A stretch of 6,046 nt of DNA, taken from contig JASHTR010000348.1 of the NCBI GenBank assembly GCA_030040455.1, positions 1 to 6,046 of the forward strand, read 5' to 3'. The position numbers and the translations under genes were made by a program. This document shows, piece after piece, positions 1 through 5,414 of this stretch. The stretch is from Terriglobia bacterium (GTDB lineage Bacteria; Acidobacteriota; Terriglobia; UBA7540). The notes under the pieces are model-generated. The model saw nothing but the letters and a program-made list of their open reading frames with translations, was not told the DNA's origin and did no database searches. Positions within the stretch are counted from its first letter, which is position 1. Each line of letters begins with the position of its first letter.

Positions 1-294
1 TCGGTGGAAGTCGTTGACCTTCGGTCCCTGTTGCCCTACGATGAGGCAGCGGTGCTTGCGAGTGTCCGCAAATGCGGCAAGGTGATCCTGCTGCATGAAG
101 ACACGCGAACGGGCGGCATGGCGGGAGAGCTGGCGGCGCTGATTGCGGAGCAATCGTTCGAGGATTTGGACGGCCCCGTGGTCCGTGTCGTCGCACCGGA
201 TACGCCCGTGCCTTTCGCGCCGTCGCTTGAGGAAGCTTTCTTGCCCAACGCGCAAAAGCTGATTACAGCGGCGCGGAAGCTGGCAGGCTACTAA
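1..294 (+). CDS. 2-oxo acid dehydrogenase E1 component, beta/transketolase C-terminal part (5'-truncated)
   Basis: The reading frame is open from the first base and stops at TAA 292-294, so the gene starts outside the window; the GTG at 4 is internal. The visible 97 residues match the C-terminal (transketolase C-like) domain of the thiamine-diphosphate E1 beta subunit. Key stretches are VVDLRSLLPYDEAAVLASV, the HEDTRTGG motif and the closing APDTPVPFAPSLEEAFLP segment. In the family this domain helps form the E1 dimer and the docking surface for E2. E1 decarboxylates a 2-oxo acid and transfers the acyl group to lipoyl-E2. The E2 gene follows on the same strand, which supports the assignment. 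Whether this is a separate beta subunit or the end of a fused alpha-beta E1 cannot be seen. The sequence resembles branched-chain/pyruvate E1 beta, but the substrate is not resolved. Confidence 0.86.
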   Translation, partial: SVEVVDLRSLLPYDEAAVLASVRKCGKVILLHEDTRTGGMAGELAALIAEQSFEDLDGPVVRVVAPDTPVPFAPSLEEAFLPNAQKLITAARKLAGY

Positions 295-297
295 AAT

Positions 298-448
298 AGT
301 GACAAGTGGCGAGTGACGAGTGGCGGGCAATTCGGTCTCATTTCGCAAATACGGAGGGCAGCCGTTTCCATCCCTTCTAGAGGGAAAACAACCATGACTC
401 GTCACTCGCCACTCTTCACTCTTCGCTCCTCACTCTTCACTCGTCACT
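298..448. repeat. Inverted arrays of a 7-bp repeat (AGTGRCG-type)
   Basis: The left array (298-325) is four uninterrupted 7-mers: AGTGACA, AGTGGCG, AGTGACG, AGTGGCG. The right array (400-448) is seven 7-mers in the opposite orientation. Read on the minus strand from 448 these are AGTGACG, AGTGAAG, AGTGAGG, AGCGAAG, AGTGAAG, AGTGGCG, AGTGACG, with a further AGT at 399-397. Bases 298-321 can pair with 397-420 at 22 of 24 positions, including a perfect 17-bp run (305-321 with 397-413). The loop between the arrays (326-396) is unique sequence. The element fills nearly the whole E1-E2 gap, starts 3 bases after the E1 stop and ends 19 bases before the E2 start. It resembles the heptameric short tandem repeats described in cyanobacteria; a specific family here is my inference. 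Confidence 0.85.
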
Positions 449-467
449 GTTTTTATTCGAGGTTCCT

Positions 468-1730
468 ATGCCCGTAAACGTTATCATGCCCCAAATGGGC
501 GAAAGCGTCGCGGAAGGAACGATCACGCGATGGATGAAAAAAGTGGGAGATCGCCTGGAGCGGGACGAGCCTTTATTCGAAATTTCGACCGACAAGGTGG
601 ATGCGGAAATTCCTTCGCCGGCAGCCGGCGTCCTCGCCAAAATCCTGGTGAGAGAGAGCGAAACCGTGGAAGTGAACACCATCGTCGCCGTCATCGAGAA
701 TGAAGCGGCGGAAGTCGATGGCATGCCGGACACATCTGCCGGAGCCGACGTGCTTCCAGGCGGGATCGAAAAGGAAACTGAATCAACCGCTCCCGAGCGA
801 TCCCGGAAGCGCGCAGAGGATATCCGCTCCTCGCCTGCCGTCCGCAAATTGGCGCGCGAGAAGGACGTGGACCTTACGCAAATTCAGGGCACAGGACTTG
901 AAGGAAGGATCAGCAAAAAAGACGTCCTCGCCTATCTTGCCAGCCGCGAAAGGACCCAAACAACGCCCACGCCTTCTGCGATGCCTGCCGTCGTCGGCCC
1001 GCCGCCACCCGCTGCCGTTTCGTCACGTGGCATCGCCTTCACGGGTCCCACGCACGCGACGCCGCTCACCATTATGCGCCGGCAAATTGCCGAGCATATG
1101 GTAATGAGCAAGCGGACCTCGCCCCACGTGGCGACGATCTTTGAGGTGGAGATGAGCCGCGTGGCGCAACTGATTGCGGCGAGTGGCGGCGAATTCGAGC
1201 GCCGGAACGGCTTTCGGCTGACCTACACGCCATTTTTCGTGCGGGCGGTCGTGGAGGCGCTAAAGCAGTTTCCCATTGTGAACTCTTCGCTCGAGGGCGA
1301 TAACATCATTTACAAGCATGATGTCAACATCGGCATCGCAGTCGCTCTGGAGACGGGGCTCATCGTTCCCGTCATCCGTCGCGCCGATGAGAAGAGCTTT
1401 CTGGGAGTGGCGCGCGCCGTGCGCGACCTGGCTGAGCGCGCCCGCGCCAAACGGCTGAGCGTGGATGAAGTGCAGGAAGGAACCTTCACTCTGAGCAATC
1501 ATGGTGTTTTCGGAAGCCTCATCGGCACGCCCATTATCAATCAGCCGCAGGTTGCTATTTTGGGTGTCGGCGCGATCGAAAAGCGCCCGGTCGTCCGCGA
1601 CGACGCCATCGCCATCCGCACGATGGTTTACCTCACGCTTTCCTTCGACCACCGCGTGCTCGACGGCGCGGTTGCAGACCAGTTTATGGCAGCCGTTAAG
1701 ACGAAACTTGAAGGCTGGGATGAGTGGTAG
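468..1730 (+). CDS. Dihydrolipoamide acyltransferase, E2 component of a 2-oxo acid dehydrogenase complex
   Basis: This 420-aa protein has the full E2 layout with a single lipoyl domain. Residues 2-77 are the biotinyl/lipoyl domain, with GESVAEGTI and the lipoylation motif TDKVD (Lys43). Residues 121-158 are the peripheral-subunit-binding domain (SSPAVRKLAREKDVDL...GTGLEGRISKKDV), which holds E1 or E3. A Pro/Ala/Thr-rich flexible linker spans about 161-196. Residues 197-419 are the CAT-like acyltransferase domain, ending with the active-site motif SFDHRVLDG (His395, Asp399). It transfers the acyl group from E1 via the lipoyl arm to CoA in the cytoplasm. The ATG at 468 is chosen because the lipoyl domain begins immediately after it and a GAGG lies 5 bases upstream (459-462). 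Length is normal for a one-lipoyl E2. The upstream E1 gene suggests an operon; no E3 gene is visible. The substrate (pyruvate, branched-chain or 2-oxoglutarate) is not determinable. Confidence 0.96.
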   Translation: MPVNVIMPQMGESVAEGTITRWMKKVGDRLERDEPLFEISTDKVDAEIPSPAAGVLAKILVRESETVEVNTIVAVIENEAAEVDGMPDTSAGADVLPGGIEKETESTAPERSRKRAEDIRSSPAVRKLAREKDVDLTQIQGTGLEGRISKKDVLAYLASRERTQTTPTPSAMPAVVGPPPPAAVSSRGIAFTGPTHATPLTIMRRQIAEHMVMSKRTSPHVATIFEVEMSRVAQLIAASGGEFERRNGFRLTYTPFFVRAVVEALKQFPIVNSSLEGDNIIYKHDVNIGIAVALETGLIVPVIRRADEKSFLGVARAVRDLAERARAKRLSVDEVQEGTFTLSNHGVFGSLIGTPIINQPQVAILGVGAIEKRPVVRDDAIAIRTMVYLTLSFDHRVLDGAVADQFMAAVKTKLEGWDEW

Positions 1731-2079
1731 CGCCGTAAACCCTGTCGGATGCCGCTCGAAAAGCATGATAACTCCTGAGGAAGAGACCGCGCGCATCCCT
1801 GCCTCGCCCGATGCGGGCATCCGGGAGTCTTCCCCGTTTTATCTTCGGCAAATGCCGGGATGTTTCGCGGAGTTTACTCGGAGCGAAGTATCGAGATGCT
1901 TCCCTTTCGCTGCCGTGAAAGTGCCGAGCCTCTGACAATGCATTGACGGATGGCCCTCGCTGGCGTCGCGGTGACACCGGGTGCCATTCTCGCGTAAGCT
2001 GGAATCCAGCCGTTTTCATGCACTGGGGTGAGCCGGAATCTCATGGCGTCTTCGCTCGGAGATGACGCATTCGAATTTT

Positions 2080-2107
2080 TTCAGACCTGCTCAGGGTTTG
2101 GTATAGT
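2080..2107 (+). promoter_or_regulatory. Putative sigma-70-type promoter for the radical SAM gene
   Basis: A TTCAGA (2080-2085, 4 of 6 to TTGACA) is separated by 16 bases from TATAGT (2102-2107, 5 of 6 to TATAAT). An A/T-rich stretch (2074-2081) overlaps the -35 box. It lies about 43 bases before the ATG at 2150, in the non-coding gap, and is the best promoter-like pair there. This is a match by eye only; the host's sigma factor preferences are unknown. Confidence 0.42.
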
Positions 2108-2135
2108 ATAGCGTCGCTGGCTTATGACTTCGCGT

Positions 2136-2140
2136 GGAGG
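2136..2140 (+). promoter_or_regulatory. Ribosome binding site of the radical SAM gene
   Basis: GGAGG at 2136-2140 stands 9 bases before the ATG at 2150. It supports that start over the internal in-frame Met codons, although the first 30 or so residues are low-complexity and not part of a recognisable domain. Confidence 0.65.
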
Positions 2141-2149
2141 CGCCGTGGG

Positions 2150-3997
2150 ATGCAAGCATCAGCCTTGAAAAATGGAAATCGAAGCGGGGGGCAGGGAAGT
2201 GAAAGCTCGAAATCGCCGGGGACCGTTGTCGCTAAAGATGGTGGAAAGCTGATTGTCTGCACCGCCCCTCTCACCGAGACCATAGATCATGCCGGCTACT
2301 TTATCCAGATGGCCCTGGCCTCCATGCCGACTTGGATGGAGTTCGTCCTGAACAGCCGATATCCGAAGTGGCGCAATGTTGAATACAATCCCGATGGCTC
2401 GGCCCGTTATATGCCGGCGGGCGTCCGGCTGGTGCAGCAATCCTTGGGGAGAGAGTTCCGGGCCGACGACATGGTCGCATGCTTCCCCGACGACCTTGAG
2501 AAATTCATTGGCCCCAACACTCGGGTCATCGCCGTTTCCACCCATAATCCTTTGGGGGTAACTTTTGCCGCAGGCGTTTATACATCGATCTTCGGCTCGA
2601 CGCGCGAGCCGATTAACTCCCATTACTCAAAGCTGCTCTTTGCAAAAATCAAGGGCAATCCTTACCGGCAAAACTTCAAGGTCATCGTCGGAGGCTCTGG
2701 CGGATGGCAGATTTCACAAACCAATAGTTTCGAAGAGCTCGGCGTGGATTGCGTGGTGGAGGGTCGCAGCGAGTCCGATGAAGTGATGGAGATTTTCCGC
2801 AAGGCGGTCCGTGGCGAGATGATTCCCCGCGAAGTCACCGCCAGCCATCCTCGGACGCGCGAGGCGATCCTGTTCCCGGATCGTCGCACCACTTTTGGGG
2901 TGGTAGAAATGACCACCGGCTGCGGGCGACGCTGCCAGTTTTGCCTTCCCGATCTGAATCCCCAGATTGATCTGCCCAAGGAAAGCATCATGGCCGCCGT
3001 GCGCGCCAATGTGCGCGACGGGAACCGCCAGATTTCCCTGGCCACGGAAGATATGTTTATTTGGGGACAGGTGAAGACGGAGACGCCTTTTTTCTTTCCG
3101 AACCGGGAAGCTCTCCTTGATCTCTATTCGGAGATTGTCAACACTCCAGGCGTGGAGCAGCACGTGCTGAGCCATTGCACCATGGCGCCCTTCGTCGTCG
3201 ATCCGCTGCTCATCAAGCGGCTTTCCGAGCTTCTCCTCCCGAAGAGCCCTCTCCATTTGCCGCGCGTCAGCACGCATCCGCAGAAGAAGATTCTGGCTCC
3301 GCTCATCGGCCTTGAAACCGGCTCGGTGCGCATGGCGAAGAAGATCATGCCGGGCAAGGCGGTTCCATTCTCAGTCGAAGAATGGCCCAGCATTGTTCTC
3401 GAGGGCTTGCGGATTGCCAATGAGAATAACTGGTTTCCGGTGATGACCCTGATTGTTGGGAGCCCTGATGAGACCGACGAGGACGTGAAAGCGACGCTGG
3501 ACCTGGTCTACGAGATTGAGCGCCGGGGCCTGTTCGCCTTCCTGGTTCCTTCGATTTTCACGCCCTTGCACGACACGCGCATGGAAAAGCAGAAAGGCAT
3601 TTCTGAGACGCGCCGGTTGCGGCCTCTTCAATGGCAACTCATCCTGAAATGCTGGAAGCTGAGCATGCGGCCTGGACTCACCACTTGGTGGGGGCCGATG
3701 GCGTGGCGGGTAGGCTCTCTGCTCATGTGGCTTCTCAAATTGCGGCGCAGTAACGGACCCAATTTCACCTGGCCGCTTGTTATGTTCTCCAGCGCCCTTC
3801 CGGAAAGACTTCTGGAGCGCATGGGAAAAATATATATTGGGAAGCCGCTGAAGACCAAAACTCGAAAGGAGTTGATTGCCAGCCTCCGCCATAACTACCT
3901 GCAATATTTGCGGCCGGATAATGGCGACCTGCCGGAAAGTTACCCGCCGCCCCCGGTTACCGCCCGAAACCCGGAAGCCCTTCGCGCCGTGTCGTGA
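2150..3997 (+). CDS. B12-binding-domain-type radical SAM protein, substrate unknown
   Basis: This 615-aa protein combines a cobalamin-binding-like N-terminal region with a radical SAM core. Residues 1-30 are a Ser/Gly-rich tail. Residues about 33-225 look like the Rossmann-type B12 domain of class B radical SAM enzymes, with a strand and glycine loop KVIVGGSGGW (177-186) and GVDCVVEGRSESDEVMEIF (198-216). The region STHNPLG (130-136) sits where the cobalamin loop is expected, but a clear DxHxxG is absent, so B12 may be bound base-off without His or not at all. The [4Fe-4S] motif is Cys258-x3-Cys262-x2-Cys265. GLETGS (387-392) and VGSPDETDEDV (436-446) are typical SAM-binding and core-barrel segments. 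The C-terminal 150 residues are Trp/Leu-rich and basic. The gene stands alone, with its own likely promoter and repeats on either side. Relatives catalyse methylations, C-C bond formation or ring formation, some on membrane lipids; I cannot assign a reaction. Confidence 0.88.
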   Translation: MQASALKNGNRSGGQGSESSKSPGTVVAKDGGKLIVCTAPLTETIDHAGYFIQMALASMPTWMEFVLNSRYPKWRNVEYNPDGSARYMPAGVRLVQQSLGREFRADDMVACFPDDLEKFIGPNTRVIAVSTHNPLGVTFAAGVYTSIFGSTREPINSHYSKLLFAKIKGNPYRQNFKVIVGGSGGWQISQTNSFEELGVDCVVEGRSESDEVMEIFRKAVRGEMIPREVTASHPRTREAILFPDRRTTFGVVEMTTGCGRRCQFCLPDLNPQIDLPKESIMAAVRANVRDGNRQISLATEDMFIWGQVKTETPFFFPNREALLDLYSEIVNTPGVEQHVLSHCTMAPFVVDPLLIKRLSELLLPKSPLHLPRVSTHPQKKILAPLIGLETGSVRMAKKIMPGKAVPFSVEEWPSIVLEGLRIANENNWFPVMTLIVGSPDETDEDVKATLDLVYEIERRGLFAFLVPSIFTPLHDTRMEKQKGISETRRLRPLQWQLILKCWKLSMRPGLTTWWGPMAWRVGSLLMWLLKLRRSNGPNFTWPLVMFSSALPERLLERMGKIYIGKPLKTKTRKELIASLRHNYLQYLRPDNGDLPESYPPPPVTARNPEALRAVS

Positions 3998-4057
3998 TCC
4001 CATTTACCGGGTGGGTTCTAGCAAAGTCACAGGTGTATCCGTGGCCGGCGTGCTCTT

Positions 4058-4089
4058 GTAGCGCAGGGCTCGCATTTTAGCCCTGCGGC
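4058..4089 (+). repeat. GTAGCGC...GCGGC hairpin repeat, copy 1
   Basis: A perfect 9-bp stem, CGCAGGGCT (4062-4070) with AGCCCTGCG (4079-4087), closes an 8-base loop. It is flanked by GTAG on the left and GC on the right. It belongs with copies 2 and 3 because the flanks and the outer stem are the same while the inner stem differs. Confidence 0.85.
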
Positions 4090-4111
4090 CTGTAATGGAT
4101 TGGAAAGCAAG

Positions 4112-4143
4112 GTAGCGCGGACCGGCTGTTCGAGGTCCGCGGC
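4112..4143 (+). repeat. GTAGCGC...GCGGC hairpin repeat, copy 2
   Basis: A perfect 8-bp stem, CGCGGACC (4116-4123) with GGTCCGCG (4134-4141), closes a 10-base loop. It has the same orientation and the same GTAG/GC flanks as copy 1, and starts 22 bases after it. Confidence 0.85.
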
Positions 4144-4167
4144 ATTTCGTTGGTGAACAGCACAAAA

Positions 4168-4199
4168 GCCGCAGACCTTGGGAAGCAGGTCTGCGCTAC
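4168..4199 (-). repeat. GTAGCGC...GCGGC hairpin repeat, copy 3 (inverted)
   Basis: A perfect 9-bp stem, CGCAGACCT (4170-4178) with AGGTCTGCG (4187-4195), closes an 8-base loop. Read on the minus strand it starts GTAGCGC (4199-4193) and ends GCGGC, as copies 1 and 2 do on the plus strand, so this copy is inverted. Confidence 0.85.
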
Positions 4200-4230
4200 G
4201 ACTGCGGCGTTCTCGACTTTGACCCGACCC

Positions 4231-4302
4231 TGTCATCTTGAGCCCTTCGCCTGCCATCTCTGAGCCCGTTCGCTCCGCTTCGAACCGCTCTGGGCCCGTT
4301 CG
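4231..4302 (+). repeat. Patch of degenerate TGTCATCnTGAGC / GAGCCCgTTCGC short repeats
   Basis: Near-copies of one motif occur in a row: TGTCATCTTGAGC (4231-4243), TGCCATCTCTGAGC (4252-4265), then GAGCCCGTTCGCT (4262-4274) and GGGCCCGTTCGCT (4292-4304). The patch runs into the better preserved copy at 4303. It looks like nested or partly duplicated pieces of the same dispersed repeat. Confidence 0.6.
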
Positions 4303-4420
4303 CTGTCATCCTGAGCAAAGCGAAGGATCTCAGTATTTTGCTCAGGATAAATTCCGCGAAGAATCCCGGCATTCTACTTTCAGTAAATACGGGGATGTTT
4401 CACTACGTTCAGCATGACAG
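4303..4420. repeat. Inverted-repeat element with TGTCATCCTGAGC...GAAGGATCT ends
   Basis: The left end (4303-4330) reads CTGTCATCCTGAGC followed by AAAGCGAAGGATCT. The right end (4393-4420), read on the minus strand, is CTGTCATGCTGAACGTAGTG followed by AAACATCC. The two 28-bp ends agree at about 19 positions, including the outer CTGTCAT. The 118-bp total with no coding capacity is MITE-like, but I see no target-site duplication. The core motif is one I associate with highly repeated intergenic elements in Acidobacteriota and some other phyla (recalled, not searched). Confidence 0.7.
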
Positions 4421-4442
4421 GATCAAATTTCTTCACGCACTC

Positions 4443-5414
4443 TCATCGGTTCCCCACGAAGCCGGACCCCTGGGTTGGGCTTACTTCCCCTGCAGGATGT
4501 TTTTTGGCTTGCTCCTGCGAAGAGTCGTTCAGCATTGCCTCGATCTCTTGCTGGAAAAAGGGAACGGACTTCGCGCCGGTCACCGAGAGACCCTCAAGCC
4601 ATCCATCCTTAACACGGCCAATCACAAACGCGGGCGTGCCACGAATGCCGAGGGCCGATGCGTCGGACTGGTCGGCCTGAATCAGCCCCTTATACTTCCC
4701 ATCGTTCCAGCAGGCTTGAAATCGTTGCACGTTGAGCCCGAGTTTCCGGGCATGTTTCAACAGCACGTCGCGGGTCGGGGGCACCTGATCGTTGAGGACG
4801 GCATCGCGGAATGGCCAGAATTTGCCCTGGTCGCCCGCGCAGCGAGCCGCCTCCGCTGCTCCCAGCGCGTAAGGATGCATCGGGAGAGGCAGATCACGCG
4901 CGATGAAGCGAAGTTTTCCTGCGTCAATGTAATCTTTCTTGAGATCGGCAAAGGTGGTCGTTTCGAAACGGCGGCAGAAGGGGCATTGCAGATCGGTGAA
5001 CTCGACCATCGTCACAGGCGCATGTGCACTGCCAAGCTCGTGCCAGCCGGATTCGATCCGCATTCTGACGCTCTGGGGGCCTGCAATCCTCCTTGCGCGC
5101 ATTCCCGGCACCGCGTCGTTTTCAAGCAACTGCCGGATGGCGCGGAGCTCTCTGAGAATCGCCGCGCCCTGCGCCGCAGTCATTGGAGTGTTCTCGGAAA
5201 ACCTCGAAGGCTCCTGGGCGGTCGCCGGTGTCGTGTCACATTGGGTCTGCGGTTCTCCGTAGAGCCCCGCCGCGACTATCGCAATCACGAGCGCGGCCAG
5301 ACCTGGTAGCCACGGACAAGATTTTCCTGTCCGTGGGCTTTTTCCATAACGACCCGCGGCCAATTCAAAGAACGAATTGACCCTGGCTACCACTTTTTGT
5401 ACCGAGCCTTTCAT
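4443..5414 (-). CDS. Membrane-anchored DsbA-like thiol:disulfide oxidoreductase
   Basis: This 323-aa protein has a basic N-terminus, one hydrophobic segment (about 35-51, WLPGLAALVIAIVAAGL) and then a thioredoxin-fold domain (about 122-295), so it is probably anchored in the inner membrane with the catalytic part outside the cytoplasm. The active site is Cys144-Pro-Phe-Cys147 in the context VEFTDLQCPFCRRF. The cis-proline loop is RGTPAFVIG (Pro261), and a helical insert lies between (about 180-245). Two further cysteines, Cys192 and Cys235, could form a second disulfide. Such proteins oxidise or isomerise disulfides in exported proteins; the direction of the reaction is not visible. The last 25 residues are hydrophilic and low-complexity. 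The start is well supported by AAGGAG 8 bases upstream. Its first codon overlaps the stop of the upstream sulfotransferase-like gene (ATGA), which suggests coupled translation. Confidence 0.9.
   Translation of the reverse strand: MKGSVQKVVARVNSFFELAAGRYGKSPRTGKSCPWLPGLAALVIAIVAAGLYGEPQTQCDTTPATAQEPSRFSENTPMTAAQGAAILRELRAIRQLLENDAVPGMRARRIAGPQSVRMRIESGWHELGSAHAPVTMVEFTDLQCPFCRRFETTTFADLKKDYIDAGKLRFIARDLPLPMHPYALGAAEAARCAGDQGKFWPFRDAVLNDQVPPTRDVLLKHARKLGLNVQRFQACWNDGKYKGLIQADQSDASALGIRGTPAFVIGRVKDGWLEGLSVTGAKSVPFFQQEIEAMLNDSSQEQAKKHPAGEVSPTQGSGFVGNR

Larger units (their letters stand above)
1731..2149. other. Non-coding stretch with degenerate repeat remnants between E2 and radical SAM genes
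   Basis: I see no convincing gene in these 419 bases. Frames that stay open here give low-complexity, Arg/Ser-rich translations with no recognisable motif. A short imperfect hairpin (about 1807-1825, CCCGATG/CATCCGGG with one bulged C) lies about 75 bases after the E2 stop, but no good T-run follows it. The segment 1850-1868 matches 4385-4403 at 16 of 19 bases, so it is a copy of a dispersed repeat. Fragments such as GGAGCGAAG (1880-1888) and CTTCGCTCGGAGATGAC (about 2050-2066) look like decayed, oppositely oriented versions of the GAGCGAAG/TTCGCTC repeats also seen near 4300. The right end carries the promoter of the next gene. Confidence 0.6.
3998..4442. other. Repeat-rich spacer between convergent genes
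   Basis: This 445-bp spacer separates the ends of the radical SAM gene (+) and the DsbA-like gene (-). I see no credible gene in it. It holds three small hairpins of one family (4058-4199), then a patch of degenerate TGTCATC/GAGCCC/TTCGC short repeats (4231-4302), then a pair of inverted 28-bp repeats (4303-4420). None of the hairpins is followed by a clear T-run, so no classical terminator is assigned, though the structures may still end transcription from both sides. Confidence 0.8.

Noticed and set aside
298..448. Possible CRISPR array
   Set aside because: Units are 7 bp, contiguous and without spacers, and occur in both orientations.
1807..1825. Terminator hairpin after the E2 gene
   Set aside because: The stem is short and has a bulge, and the following bases (AGTCTTCCCC) are not a proper U-tract.
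1696..2019. 107-codon frame on the - strand in the gap after E2
   Set aside because: It overlaps the E2 3' end, its product is Arg/Ser-rich without motifs, and it runs through repeat remnants.
3371..4003. 210-codon frame on the - strand within the radical SAM gene
   Set aside because: It is antisense to a conserved coding region; the translation shows no recognisable domain.
4058..4199. Rho-independent terminators for the convergent genes
   Set aside because: Stems are perfect, but no T-run follows on either strand; the shared flanks fit a repeat family better.
4338..5309. Open frame of 323 codons on the + strand opposite the DsbA-like gene
   Set aside because: It is the antisense shadow of a gene with a clear active site and RBS. 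Its translation has no domain, is rich in Arg, Cys and His, and begins inside a repeat.
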